Part shown: one piece after another, positions 1 to 12,385 of the stretch
How positions within the stretch are numbered: position 1 is the stretch's first letter
Layout of the letters: each line of letters starts with the position of its first letter
Origin: Coleophoma eucalyptorum
Taxonomy: Eukaryota; Ascomycota; Leotiomycetes; Helotiales; Dermateaceae
DNA: 64,000 bases
Direction: 5' to 3'
Assembly: GCA_026120035.1 (NCBI GenBank)
Contig: JALRME010000011.1
Location: forward strand, 434,001-498,000
The notes under the pieces: generated by a model
Database searches by the model: none
What the model was told of the DNA's origin: nothing
What the model saw: the letters and a program-made list of their open reading frames with translations, nothing else
Position numbers and translations under genes: made by a program

Positions 1-2462
1 CTACGAGTTCTTTATTTACTTTTCCAACGTCTGGTCTCCCAACCAAAGAGGTATACCGATATTGGGTCGGAAGTAAACCTGCTACGATCTCATCCACACA
101 ATTTAGCCTTTTTACGTTGCAGTTATATTCTTAGCAGAGCTGACAAAGAGCGCACTTCGAGGTACCTTTACTCTTCTCTTGTGAACTTGTCGCAACTTCC
201 TCGTTCGCAGGCAAGTTTGCCTGTTCAAGTTTTTTTTTCCAAAAAAAACAGGCTATACCTTCTATATTCATGCTATTTTTTGCTTTTCATAAGGTTCTTT
301 GCCAATCTATCAAGGTCTCTTCCATAGGAACTCTGCATCTAGAGACCAGAGACTCAACCGCGTCACTCCTTCCAAGCAAGGTCTCCATACTTCTCTGACG
401 ATTCCCGATCGCATATCACAGTTGATCCTCCTATCTTACAAGAAGATGATTGCACAGGAACTTGCCGAAATTCTGACTCCTCTCTTGCTTTAGGCTGCGT
501 TCGTTGCTTTGCATCCTATCGTACCCTTTGCCCCCTCCCTCCGCTTTTTCGTGATATGACATGCAAGTCCCGCTTCTTTCCCCCAACATCTCCATAGACG
601 TTGTGCCACGGTTGGTTTATTTTGATAGCATGAGATATCCCCAACCAGAGTTATAGAGATTCGGTCTTGCATTGCTACAGGGAGGCGGGGAGGAGGCTTG
701 CGTAAGCCACTGCATGAGTCTATCTTCCTAAGGATTACTTGCTTACTGTCGTCAGCCCTAGACAGTGTTAAAAATCTGTGTGTGCACAAGGCCCGAGTAG
801 TACAGTACAAACGCAAGGGAGAAGACATCGAAAATCCTGCGCCAGCTGCGACGATGAGGAGGCTCTTGCTGCAAAGCAGCGCAGTAGCAGGTAAGCGAGG
901 GTCAAAAGCGATCGCGAAGAGTTGCTAAGTAGGTAGGTAGGTATGTGGTTTAAGTCGTGCCGGAGTGGGAAATACTCGGCCCCAAGAGCTTGAGGATTGG
1001 GGAATGATCCCCCATCTCTCTCACATGTGAAGAAGCTCTTGTGTTTCTGTTACCTTCGAGACTTGAGTGAAAGTCCCAACTAGCAACTGCTCTTCCTTCC
1101 TCTCTATCTCCTATTCTATTGTCTTTTCCTTGGGATTTCTACGAAGAACATAGCTCTTCTCAATTCAGTTCCTAAGCATGAAATCGAATCCTCACTCTTC
1201 ATTATCTAGAAAACTCCAATCTGTCACTCTCTTCTTCTCTAGGCTTATACTCTCCCTCTCAGTTATCTCCTAGGGAACCCTTCCTACGACTTCCTCTCCT
1301 GCCTTATCCCAAGTTTGTCTGTTGGCATTGTCCAGATTTCTATAGTTCTTGAATCCGATGACGCCAGACACCGGAATCCCAGAACCTAAGCCCAGAAGAA
1401 GACGCGAGCTTTTCGTCCTCGTAGGAAAGTTCCTTGTCGGGTTGGAATCTACTCATGTAGGTGATGTCTTCCAAAGATGACTTTTTTTTAATATCACTTT
1501 TTCGGGATGGCAGACTTCATATTTCACATTTTTATACATCTACTTCTGCTCACGCTCACGACTTTGCCCTCGTCTGTCCCATCCTAGCTCCGAAATATCG
1601 AGATATGCGCCTCTCCCTCTCTCCCTCCTTGCTCGCCGTGATAATAAAACAATGCGAGAAAAAGGAAAGAAATATCGAGAGAGAAGTGGGGAAAAGGGAA
1701 AGGGAAAAAGCAAAATATGAGGCATCATCTCACTCCCCATGAATCATGCAAGCTAGCCAGCCGTTCAGCTTTGTTCAAAAGGATTAATTATTACTTTATA
1801 TATTATTGGGACCGCACAATAACACGGTATAGCATGCTTGCTCATGCTTCCCCCTCTTTCTTTCCACTCTGCCTCCTATCCTTTCTTCTGTCCTTCATTT
1901 CTGGAAGGAGTGACGGAGCAGTTACAAAATCTTGTGGAGGTCTCGCTTGCGCAAGCAGGAGTTTGAATATCATTTCTCCTTGCAATCTTCCTCGCCGTTT
2001 TCCATATTCTATCCTAATTTCCCCCCAGTCTAGAAATGCCGTCTGATGTGACTGAACAGCGTTGGTCATTCGGATAAAAAGAAAGAATAAATATCGGGTA
2101 AAGTATGCGCCTTGCTATGCGAAAGAAGAAGATGAGTTACAGTAAAGAAAGAAAGACCCAAGGCGGAATGGGTGGAAGAAAAAGAAGGGAAGCTGAATTA
2201 AAATCTTTAAATTAAAACAAAAGGCCAAAGAGCAGGACAGCCACGCTATTATGTGTTGGTTTCTCTTCTCTCTTCTCTTTAAGACCGTGAAATTTCGTTT
2301 GTGCATCAAGGGTATAGTGCATGTACAGAGACCAAGAACGACAAGGATAAGGGACAAGAATGCAATACAGAAAAGAAAAAGACAGCCGTTAGAACACCCA
2401 ATACCCCATAGAAACATAGAAAAACTGTTTTCAAGTAGCACAATTATAAGATAGTTGGAAAG
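1..2462. other. Intergenic region, no supported gene
   Basis: I see no recognisable coding region on either strand; open frames are short and show no familiar domain. The stretch has pyrimidine-rich and purine-rich tracts, a T-run near 230, and a short GTAG/GTAGG tandem around 929-943. A 41-codon ATG frame at 1358-1480 is open but has no recognisable features. The right end is probably the 3' flank of the TBC gene, which is transcribed leftwards and stops at 2463. Confidence 0.5.
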
Positions 2463-4981
2463 TCAAGCATCTTGTTGAGGAGGCTTTGCAGCCCTCCGCT
2501 TTCTTCTGCGGTGCAATTTCAATTCAGCTCTGGTGACTTTCATTAGTAGCTCTTCGTCCTTGACCGGGATCCAGCTGGTAAGGACTTTCATCGCATTCTC
2601 GAAATCGCTGTCGAGTAAGATCTCTCTCGTGCCGTCAATGAGTGCTGCGCTCACCGCATGAAGAATATCAAGGCCACCAGAGAAAGGGCGTTCTGGAGAC
2701 TCAGCTACTGAGAGATCCGAATCACCGAGCAACATGAAGACATCCCAGACTCGAAGTTGGGCGGGAAATGGGATGGAGTAGTTGAAGAGTGTGAGGTACC
2801 ATCGCGTACCATAAGCTGTTGGCTCAATGCAAAGCTCATCCTAAATTGATGTCAACCACGGTGGTACTAGGGCAGGTGTGGAGATTGCACTTACCAGCCT
2901 CTGAGAGACATCGTTACCATTGAGCCAGCTTTTCTGGAACTCATCGAGTGCAGCCATCAACCCAGCAAATCCAGATTGGTATAGCTTGTCGAGGCCTCGT
3001 AGTTGCCACATTCGAACCAGCATCACGAAACACTTCTCCTCATTGTAGTAGCATAGCAGAGTTGCAGCTAAAGATGCCATTCCTTGGACATAGCCGGTGA
3101 CAGGAAAATAAAGTGATAAGGCATGGAGAACACGAAATAGAAGTCGCTGGCCTCCTCGATACCGTCTCCTGAACATGATATGGCTGTTGATCGTTCTTGG
3201 AACATCGATATCGATTTGGACATCATCTGCTGAGCTCTGACCTTGAAGTCTAAAGAATGCCTCAATGATCTCTTCGTCTGTTGCACTATCGGGCCTTTTC
3301 TTTGCAGAAGTGCTGAGGAAAGAATGCCAGGCTGCGGACCGCCAACGATCGGGAATGCCTTTCCAGGTTCGTGCAATAAGCTTAGGACTTCGCGTGTTGA
3401 ATTCGAATTCCATTCCTTCGCCATCTTTGCCATTTTTCACGACCTTGGCCATTCTCCTCCATTTTTCAGCACGTTGCCATTCCTTCCTTTTCATTTCTTC
3501 AACAGCCTTTCCGCCTTCATTTTCCTCAGCAATGTCTGCTAGCCCTGGTGGTAGGGTAAGCATATCTCCAGCTTCATCCATCCATCTTCTGTCTCGGTTT
3601 CCAGGGAGTCGATTTGCTGCAGCTCGTAAATGTTGCCGGCTTATACTTCGCTTGGAACCAGTCGACATGAATGTGTTCAATGAACGAGCAGAATTCTTAC
3701 GACTTGGTGCCCTTCGAAATCCTGTTCTTGAAGTTGCTGTTGATGGAGACCGCCCAAAAGCTCGCTTTTTCCTGGGAGTGTCTGAAACCATTTGCAGAAC
3801 GGTAGATACCCGTTGAGGCGGTCTTGGCTCCTGAAATTCTTCTCCATTGGATGACTTCCGCTGTACGTTGATAAAACCATAACGATCAACATCCCCACCA
3901 CTTACATCTTCCCAGTCTTCGATTCCTCCTGCTAGCTCGTGCTCATTTCTTGCCAAGGTTTCTCGTGATGACATTCTACTTTCTGCGCGAGGAGGGCCTT
4001 CCAATGGTGGGCTCAGTAGTCCCGTAGATCTGCTTGAATTAGATCTGTGGATCTTTTATGGACTCGGAAACTTACAATGAAGATGCTTCCAGAGACTTAG
4101 TCTCTGGTAAATCCTTCAACCGATCGCCTGAAGATGGAAACCTCCCAGCATGCCAGTCATAACTTGCACTCGTTTCATACATTGACCTAACCTTTTGCGA
4201 CTCTTTGTCCAACTCATCAGGTAGAACCTTGAGGGACGGTGATGCTAGCATGGAGCAGCTTGGTTGCCTGGAAATATTTAGCATTTTCATAGTTGACAGC
4301 AGATATTCCAACATACCTTCGGCCTACATTCAGCCGCGCCTGGCTATTAACTGCCTTTTTCCCACCTAGCATCATGCTTCCTCTCTTCGAAAAGGACATT
4401 TGACTGAGGAACTCATTATCCATTAAATTTTCTGTAGGTATAGGAGTAAGAATGGGAGAGAAGTCCTGCATTGAGGATATGGCAGATTTCGGAGTCTTGG
4501 GTGTTTCTGCTCGTCTTGACATGGGCCTTTTGAATATGCTCATACTTCCAGAACCCCAACTTTCACTCTTGACCATATTTGGTGTCTGTGGCGGCGATTG
4601 TATCGACGTCGGGGATTGAGGTTGTGCCTTGTTGGGATTCGAATCGGAATTTATAGACAAACCCAACGCACCCTCCTCGGTGGTATTGGCGGAGCCATCA
4701 ACCACTGCCGTGGACGTGGTGGGCGCGAGACCGGAGTCCCTCTTCGTTTCATCCTTTTCCTCGTCGCTCGTCAACGGTCTGCGCAGTGCAGGATGTTGTT
4801 CCTCGGAAGATGTGCGCGGCAGCGCGACAGTTACAGGAATGGGAGACCTGGCGGGGAGTGTCTCTTGATAGGGTGTCGCGGAGAGGATGCTGTTCTCCTC
4901 AGGCGTTTGTTGCACGGGGCCAGTCGTCATGGTCTGGGGTTGCTGAATACCAGACTCAGTCCTGCTTAACGAAGAAGCCAT
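2463..4981 (-). CDS. TBC-domain Rab GTPase-activating protein
   Basis: This is a predicted GTPase-activating protein for a Rab GTPase, acting in vesicle traffic. Four exons (4981-4317, 4267-4076, 4029-2895, 2840-2463) join in frame to 789 residues; the three introns are 46-54 nt with GT-AG ends, the first donor reading GTATGT. The N-terminal half is Ser/Pro-rich and probably disordered. The TBC domain fills the C-terminal half. It has the arginine-finger block VPRTI near residue 563 and the glutamine-finger block GYVQGM near residue 599, so both catalytic residues of the dual-finger mechanism are kept. Downstream comes the usual hydrophobic TBC core (LTLFNYSIPFP, LRVWDVFM). The C-terminus is basic (KLHRRRKRRAAK). 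The specific Rab partner cannot be told from sequence. The start is the first ATG of the long N-terminal frame. Confidence 0.88.
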
Positions 4982-6178
4982 TCTTCATGATCGAGAGAAG
5001 ATGTAGCTTTGGGCGACAAATGACCAGTCGTGCGTCGGCGGAGATGCTGAGGCTTCGTGCGGGTCCAAAGTCAACTATACGACAGTGGTGGAGAGGTAGC
5101 AAACAGAGACGAGACAAACGGACGAGACGTCGGTAAGCGTGAACGAGTAACAAGAAGGTCAAGGAAGACGAAAAGACAAGAAAGGAAGAAAGCGGATGGA
5201 GCAGCTCTGGCAGAAGGGAAAAAAGAAAGGGCAACGTTGTTTTGATGAGGTGGCGGGCGGCGGTAATGGTGAGGAGAGGAGGGTGATGATGGTGATGATG
5301 ATGATGGCTAGTTTAGCAGCTATTAGGTGGATTTGCTGGACTGTCCCGCGCACTTGGGAAGGCTGATAGGGAAGAAAAAAAGAAGGGTAAGCTGAGGGTA
5401 GTCAAGCGTAAGGAGAAGTTTGAGTTCGACTTCCTGATTGTGGAAGTTGGTCGAGGCTTGATTCGTCTTGATCTCCAGCTCAGGCGCAAATTAACCAGCC
5501 GGTTCGAGCTTAGAACAGGCCGACTAGCAGGGCATGCTCGGCAAGGGACCGCCTACCGCCCACTTTGAGTCCAAGCTCCCGGTTGTGCGCTGTGCTCTGT
5601 GCTCTGCTGGCACCGCTGGACTGAGATTACATACATGTAGATTATTGCTCCTTCATTTATCTATCCTCCCAGAGTCTTCCGTTCGGCACAAAATTTGGTA
5701 ATCCCAATCTCTTCTTCTGCGGCTCTCGTACTGCTTCCAAATCCCCCACCCGCCCGCTGCCCACTCTACCTGGATGATCATGATTTGATTTCTTGGAGTC
5801 CACGCCGTGGCTGGAGCTCCCCTCCTCGGAACCCAGCCTGCGTTGGGAATGTGGGGGAGGCGACACCACTTTAATCCGCTGTAGTGCTTCCAGAACCCGG
5901 CTCTAATTATATCATCATCCCAGGGTCTACGAATCCATTGCCGAAATACATCTCGCACACAGCAAATCCAGGTGTCATATCATATGGGGACTTTGTCATT
6001 TCTCTATTCGAATCTCTCCGGAACGTACTATGCTATGCTAAACTGTCTGTAGTGCACTTCTTCAGACTCGGAAAATCGCTTCAAGGGTACTGTACTTTGG
6101 TTGTTTAAGCCGTCTAACGCCGCCAGATGCTCCAGTTGTCCTCCTGCCGCACACGCGATCTATGACTCAGCATCGAAC
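4982..6178. other. Intergenic region; upstream of TBC gene, downstream of DIL gene
   Basis: No gene is supported here. The left part is the leader and promoter of the leftward TBC gene and is purine-rich on the plus strand. A GAT-type trinucleotide tract lies at about 5284-5307. The right part is the 3' flank of the ankyrin/DIL gene. The open frames around 5650-5960 have no recognisable domain. Confidence 0.5.
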
Positions 6179-8832
6179 TCACAGATCTTCATTTTCCCAA
6201 TCTCTCTCCCCATACGTCGACTGTGCTCGTCCCCCAGAAAGATCCAGCTTAGCCAAAAACTCTGGTGGCACGGTGGGGATGTACTTGCGCTCGCGCTCTC
6301 TGTTCAACCCACCAAATCCAGCTCCGTAGCTTACCAGCATATCAGTGCTTGTTGGAAGCGAGAACGGCAACATAAACGCTGGGTCGAGGAGTAAGTTCTC
6401 GGGTGCGTCGTCACCATCATCCAGTAACGAATCTTCCAATGGTGGGTTCGTCGTGTTCGGTACCACTGGCTTCTTATCTGACCCGGGCGCATCAGAGGTA
6501 TCGCCATTAGCTGGCGTTCCCTTCCTTGGTGTGGGGTTTGGAGATGCCGCATTGTTCTTGCTGCGTTCTTTCCGCAGCTGTGCTTCTTTCTGTAGATTGA
6601 TCAAGTACTTCATAGCACTTTTTGGAAGGCCCTTCTCCCCAACTTCTGGTCGGTAGTGTTTCACAGCATGGATAAGTTGCTGCGGGGTGAGCCTTGTAAG
6701 CTGCTGTAAGGTTCCAACAAGTCCTTCCAGGTCATCCATCGCTAAAGAAGAAAAGCATTGCGTCCATTGCAACAATTGAATCATGGGTGCGAGATGTCGT
6801 CGAGCCGCATCCACCGTGGTCTCACCCGTGGAGGTCATAGAGCCGTTCTCATAGTGTTCCGGCTGCCGGTTGTTGGAACGTGCCCACTCCTCGAGGCTTG
6901 ATATGTTCATACGGATCTGCATGGCTTTGGTTCGCGCCAGGTATTTTCGGTTGGACATGACTCGGTTAAATAGCTCCGCGCCCAGCCAGTACAAAAGCTG
7001 TGCTAAGATCTGTGCGGTAATAACAGAGTGGATGTCGTATAAGTCCAATACGAACAATGTTGATGACAATAACGATGTGACATTGCGTGGTGAAGGCTTT
7101 GCTCTTTGTTTTGGAGACGGTGGCCTAAATCTCTTTTCCAGCGGCGCCTCTCGAACCTGGTTCTTTCTCTTAAAAATTTTCCATTCATTCTGGAACGTTA
7201 TGTCCTCGAAGCCCGGGATTGTTTCGTGGTCCAGGATAGCCGAGTCAAGAACTTTGTCCATTCTCCTCTCAGCATCTCTGATGATCAAGATGAAAATCTC
7301 GTTGATGAGCTCTGATAGTTGTTGCTGAAATTCCGTTGTGGATCCAGACAGTCCAGCGTCTTTCTTCAGATAATGCAACAGTAGTGTCGCGTTCGAAATC
7401 CAGAAAGCAAGGATGGTCATATCCCATTGATTCTTCTCCACCACGTCGTTGATCTTATCCATAGCACCAATAAGCAGCTTGGCAAGCAATTCTTGATTCG
7501 CATGGTAGTGCGCATACCGAGCGCTCAAGAAGATCATATTCGCAGGAACAGGTTTCTGGGACGGAGATCGCTGAGGTGTCATTTTGGTGATGATAATGTC
7601 GAGAATCTGGAATAACTCGCTCTCCTGGAAGACGAACATTTGGTCGTGTAAACATCTTGTCCAGTCGAATTCATGGCCTTCCTCTTCTAATTCCTCTGGA
7701 GATTCTGGCTGGTCGTCTATTCCTACGTTACCCAGATCTACTTCAAGATCTCGGGCACTTTCCATCATCATACGCCTCCGTAGCTCGTTCTCAGCCATCT
7801 CCTCTTCGAATCGATCCTGAGAAAACCCTGGATTATAGAAGTCATCCGTAACTCCCACACTTCCGATATGATATCCACTGTCATGTAGGTATCCCGAGAT
7901 CTCGCTGTCAGGAGCCACAAAATCAAAAGCCGTCCGTCCCGAGGACGATTTCACTTCTGGAGAGGCACCATGGTCTAACAATGACTTTGCGATCCCCTTG
8001 TGCCGATTCGTCATCGCCCACATCAAGGCACTCCACTGATTTCGATCCTGTTTATCGACATCGGCACCAGCATCGAGTAGTGCGTCAACCACAGCATCGT
8101 GACCCTATACATCTTGTAAGCACAATCAAAAAGGGAGTAAATCTATATGTAGGCTCACAAAGCAACTGGCATATATCAAAGGTGCCGTCCCCTCCTCATC
8201 CGGCGCATTAACATCAACGTAGCTTTTTGCATCCCCGGTCAGGAGGCGTTGTATCCGTTCCACATCGCCATTACTGGCTGCCATATTTAAAGCCTTCTGT
8301 AATATGTCCTTTTTCTCATCTTCCGAAAGTTTGCTATTAGAGATGACTGCGTTCTCGTCCTCGCTGGCAGAACCATCCCGATGTGCTGCCTGCGCCGCAA
8401 GCATCTCCATCAACCGGCTGTCGCTATCCCCAACCTTTTGGGATGTGAGGTCATCGTCGTAGCCATTGTCATCGAGAGACAGACTGTTGAATTGTAGAGG
8501 CTTCGCAAGCACCGGAGTGGTCAAGAATTGGGATTGGCCTGCATGGGATCAGTAGACGTTCCCCTCAATGATACCACATCCATCTTACCCTGCCACGCAT
8601 CGTACATCTCCGTCTCAGCAGTGAAATGAGTTGACACGCTCTTGCGATCATCTAATGACTTGGGAAGGTCATCTGGTAGTGGTCTTGGCCTCTTTACCTC
8701 CCCCTCATTCTGAAAGCCAATGTCCCCGCCATTGTCACCTATGTCCATGACCTCTGTGGGAAGGGCATGTAACCAGTATTCATCGGCTTTCGGAGTCAAG
8801 ATTTCGGGTGTCGATTCGAATATTCTCGAGCT
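6179..8832 (-). CDS. Ankyrin-repeat and dilute (DIL) domain protein; 5' end unresolved
   Basis: This is a fungal protein combining ankyrin repeats with a dilute domain, the cargo-binding fold of class V myosin tails; its role is probably in membrane traffic. Supported exons are about 8832-8589, 8538-8159 and 8104-6179, with introns of 50 and 54 nt. The donors are GTAAGA and GTGAGC. The first splice restores the run WQGQSQFLTTPVL, and the second joins YASCF to GHDAVVDALLDAGAD inside an ankyrin repeat. Ankyrin repeats lie at about 8290-7915, and the DIL-like helical region (for example YDIHSVITAQILAQLLYWLG) at about 7100-6650. A Ser/Pro/Asn-rich tail follows. The N-terminus is unclear: the first exon is open only from 8832, with a TGA just upstream, while a lysine-rich ATG frame from 8923 is one frame off. 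The stop lies inside a GTGAGT, so a short C-terminal intron is possible. Confidence 0.8.
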
Positions 8833-9321
8833 TCAACTTTTCGATAGGTTTGGCGGACTTCTCAGATTTGGAGCTTTTGATCTCCTTAATGTGTTGTTGA
8901 AGTGCATGACGGTTATTTGCCATACGCCTCCGACAGTGCGACAAGGATTAATTGTCCGTGCACGACTCGTCTTCTTTCTGGACGGACGTGAAGGCGCATC
9001 ACAGAACATATTGTGGTTTCGCTTTTGTTGCGAATTGAGAGACAGGTCTATTTTGACACAGAGGGGTTTTTCAATTTCACTTCCACTGACGATTTTTCTC
9101 TTATTCTAATGTTCTTGGATTTAATTTTTTTTTTTGGTTCATAGTGAAAGCCACTATCGAGTACTTTTGCTTCTCGGATCTTGCCTGGAGCCCGTTTGTC
9201 TTTGCTGGTCCTAGTGGACCCAGCGGATTAGGACCACACATGGCGACCACTTAGACTGTCATATATGCAAAACATACTGAGTAGTTCGGACTGATCTGAT
9301 CTCACTAATCCTCTTTCCTAC
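8833..9321. other. Short intergenic region with possible displaced N-terminus of the DIL gene
   Basis: Apart from the lysine-rich 47-codon ATG frame on the minus strand (8923 down to about 8780), which may be the frame-shifted N-terminus of the DIL gene, I see no gene. The rest should be the promoter of the DIL gene and the 3' flank of the allantoicase gene. A T-run lies at about 9125-9135. Confidence 0.4.
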
Positions 9322-10574
9322 TCAAATGTTTCTCTTGCCAAACACTCTAATTCTCTTGATTCCTCCATCGGGTATCATGACCAACTTAACGTGTGTGAAA
9401 ACCGTGTCCTTGACCAAAGACTCGAATTCGTGCTCCTGGTCTGCGCTCGTCTTGCTAGGCTCAACCACATCGGTCCATCCATCTGCCAAAGCACCAGGTT
9501 CTCCCTCTCCGGTCCAGTGAATAGCCTCAACTTTCGCCTTTTGTGGAAAGTTTCCTCTGAAGAATGCTGTGTCTACAACTAATCTTTGAATTGTTCCTGG
9601 AGTACCAAGTCGAATGACAGCCCAGTCAACATGGCCCTTGGCGCGTGATCTTGATGTCTCCCATCCATCTCCCATATCCTTACCACGTCCAGGCAAGATC
9701 AGGTTGGAGATCTTTCCGAAATGCTCATCACTGCAAGAGATTGCAATTCCACCATTGACTGCTGCAGCGAGATCAAAGATGGCCTCCTTATCCTCAGGAA
9801 AGACTGGCACTGCGTGACCGAAGAGCCTAAATCTGGCTATACCTCCATCCGGGTACATGTTGAGTCTGACGTGCGTGTAGGCCTTTGATGTTGGAACAGC
9901 CAGCTTCCAGCCAAATCGTTGCGAAGGCCCACACTCTTGCAAGCCTAGGATAGTCTCCCACTTTCCACGGCCTCCCTTCCATCCTACAACTTCTTCATCA
10001 TTTGAGCTGAAAACACCCTCAACAGAAATTGCAGGTGCATGGTTTCCAGAGAAAGCAAATGTATCAATCTCAATTCCCTCAACGATGCCGGATGCTACAC
10101 CCAGGCGTATGACGACGTAATCAAAGGGGTCAGTGTTGTGTCGTCGAGTCTCCCATCCATCATACCATGCTCCTGAGTAGACCATTTTTCCAGGCTGTCT
10201 GATAGGAGCAGCTGCTGTAAGCAGGTTGGATGCATCGGCGAACCATTCATCTGAGCAGGAGAGGACCTTGCCTCCCAAGGCAGTGCCAATCAGATCTAGG
10301 ATGGGAAAGTTAGCTGGAATAGCCACTGATTTGCTGCGAGTCTGCATTGGAACAATAACAGAAAAGGCTCAAAGATATTAGGAGCATCCCGATCGCTTGA
10401 CCATGAAGTGGCGGGGAGCCATTACGGTGTACACCAGGTAGTAGTGTCTTTCAGGTCCAGTTTCGGGAAAGGGTACTCACCAATGCATGTAGATTGGAAA
10501 GCTCCATCGATCTGATCTGAGGGAATAGCAGTTGCAGGGACCGCGTCCGTCTTGTATTCGCTTTCTACAGACAT
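9322..10574 (-). CDS. Allantoicase (allantoate amidinohydrolase, EC 3.5.3.4)
   Basis: Allantoicase hydrolyses allantoate to ureidoglycolate and urea in purine-nitrogen catabolism. Two exons (10574-10481 and 10295-9322) with a 185-nt intron (GTGAGT...CCTAG) give 355 residues, normal for the family. The splice joins STCI to DLIGTALGGK. The protein has the usual two allantoicase repeats. Repeat one carries GGKVLSCSDEWFADASNLL, GAWYDGWETRRHN and YVVIRLG. Repeat two carries GGIAISCSDEHFGKISNLI, GDGWETSRSR and WAVIRLG. Both end in a VRLNMYPDGGIARFRLFG-like block. The start at 10574 is the first in-frame ATG; the frame continues upstream only through non-ATG codons. The upstream region carries a UaY-type site and HGATAR motifs, as expected for an inducible, nitrogen-repressed purine-catabolism gene. 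In Aspergillus nidulans the orthologue is alX; in yeast it is DAL2. Confidence 0.95.
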
Positions 10575-10776
10575 GGCTAGTTGTTGAAGTTGATCTGGGC
10601 TTGATGTGTGGATCGAGACAGAGGATGGAGATGTAAGCAGTTGAGTAGAGACCAACTGAACAAGAAACAGTGGAATTTAGAGATTAACAAAGAGACTGGA
10701 AGAGAAAAAAGGAAGGAAAGGGAGAAGAATTGGCAGTTCAAAAAAGTTTGAGGTTAATGTTATGCCTCCCTCCGTA

Positions 10777-10790
10777 TCGGCCCCCTCCGA
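10777..10790. promoter_or_regulatory. UaY/Ppr1-type palindromic site (TCGG-N6-CCGA)
   Basis: The sequence is TCGG, then CCCCCT, then CCGA. This exactly fits the TCGG-N6-CCGA consensus known for UaY, the zinc binuclear cluster activator of purine-utilisation genes in Aspergillus nidulans. It sits about 200 bp upstream of the allantoicase start codon, where an activator site would be expected. Binding itself is inferred. Confidence 0.75.
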
Positions 10791-10810
10791 CAAACAATGG
10801 TGGGGTCTTC

Positions 10811-10854
10811 AGATAAAAAACCCCCCGCGATTACCTGATAAGCACACCTGATAG
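10811..10854. promoter_or_regulatory. Cluster of three HGATAR (AreA-type GATA) motifs
   Basis: AGATAA at 10811-10816, TGATAA at 10836-10841 and TGATAG at 10849-10854 all match HGATAR, the AreA/Nit2 consensus, within 44 bp and on the same strand. They lie next to the UaY-type site upstream of allantoicase. A further inverse copy (TTATCA) lies at 11244-11249. Short GATA motifs occur by chance; the clustering and the gene's function support a nitrogen-regulatory role. Confidence 0.6.
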
Positions 10855-11507
10855 TTCGAGAGACCGTGACTTTCTGCCTTGTCTACAAGGTTGAGAGGTA
10901 AGCTTGGCACAAACATGACATATTATGAAATATCTCAGAAACGATCGGGTTTTGAGATGGGCATAGGTCTACCATGTATGTATGCAAGTAATACCAGTGC
11001 CGTGGCGTTTGGTTCCGGGCCCAGACTTGAGGGGCCGCAACTCTACAAAGTTGGGAGGTTCCCGTTCTGCGGCTTGTCTTGTCGGTCATATATCTTGAGG
11101 CTTTCAAGTGGGATCAATGACGCAGACATCCTCTCGTCCTATATCGAAATCTGATAAGTGCATAGCCGGTGCGTGCGTTGCTCATTCTCTCGGCCGATGG
11201 TGCAAGAGAGAAAAGCAGCCGCTCGTGTCCAGCAGGAAATAGCTTATCAATACGCCGCCCCCATTGGTTATAGGCTAGGCTCTTTTTCGTCATGATCAAG
11301 GTTCATCAGCATAACGGAGCAAGGGTAGCTGTGCGCATTTGCAACTTATTGTTTACTGCCGACACATTTCACAATATTGCTGACGTTCACCATCATTTCC
11401 CCGCTCCTTTTATTAAAGGTACAAAAGGACGTTAACTCCTGGAAAGCTTTCCCAAAGCCATCACCCAAGGACCGAACATCCATTGCATCATCTTCGACAC
11501 AGACCTC

Positions 11508-12385
11508 ATGGCTTCAGCGACCGGTATTCCCCAAAATGTGCAGGCTGCGGCACAGAGAGGACTGGGTGAAGAAGAGCCTCTACTTGGGAGAGTGGGGGCA
11601 GCATCGCAGGAAGACGGCAAGCCATTATATCACAACTTAATCATCGGTCGGTTGCGCCTAGACTTGTTCCAAATCGCATCTCACTGACAATTTCCCAGGC
11701 ACCGCAATCCTCGGACAGGCTGGAATCCTGCTCCTCACAGCCTTAGTTTGGGCGAACCTCTTCCTCAGCCCGCTCATGCTCTTTACAGCACATCCAATCC
11801 TCAATTCCTCCGGTCTCTTCCTCATTGCCGAGGGGATAATCATTCTCCGTAAGCATTTCAAAGTAGCAGTAATTGGGAGTAGAGTTGCTGACTCTTACAT
11901 TAGAACCTACACACACCACTGAACAGAAGAGACAAGGGACTATTGCCCATGCTACTCTGAACGGGCTTGCTGCAGCGACACTGATTGCTGGGTTGGTTGT
12001 GATCGAGGTCAACAAGTTCGCACATAACGGCACGCATTTTGAGTCCCCACATGCTATTCTCGGACTTATTACCTACATCCTTCTTCTCATCCAATCTGTG
12101 GTTGGATTCACACAGTATTTCACTCCAAAGCTTTTTGGCAGCTTAGACAAAGCGAAGTCCATCTATAAATGGCATCGTCTCAGTGGATACATCGTCTTAA
12201 TCTTGATGCTAGCCACAGTAGCAGCAGCTACTCAGACTACATTTAACAAAAATGCTCTGCATATCAGACTTTGGGCAGTTCTTCTTTCTTCAGCGCTGGT
12301 GCTCGTTGGAGTTATTCCCAGAATCAAAAAGCAGAAATTTGGCTTTGGCGTCAAGGCACAGTCTAGCGGTGCCTTTGGACAGTAA
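11508..12385 (+). CDS. Cytochrome b561-type transmembrane protein
   Basis: Three exons (11508-11646, 11699-11848, 11904-12385) with introns of 52 and 55 nt join to 256 residues. After a polar N-terminal segment the protein has about six hydrophobic helices. Histidines appear where the b561 haem ligands are expected: in FTAHPILN, IAHATLNG, SPHAILGL and YKWHRLSGY. The polar loop after the second helix (PTHTTEQKRQ) and the final charged tail (RIKKQKFGFG) fit the family. Members are di-haem transmembrane electron carriers; the electron donor and membrane cannot be told. The first donor (GTCGGT) is weak, but that splice keeps the frame and the others are standard. The gene is divergent from allantoicase across about 930 bp; a purine-related role is not implied. 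Confidence 0.85.

Noticed and set aside
1358..1480. 41-codon ATG frame rich in Pro and Arg
   Set aside because: Too short, with no recognisable feature and no neighbouring exon to extend it.
6130..6184. Possible extra C-terminal intron of the DIL gene at a GTGAGT overlapping the stop
   Set aside because: The nearest in-frame acceptor would make an intron of about 39 nt, shorter than all others here; left as a note only.
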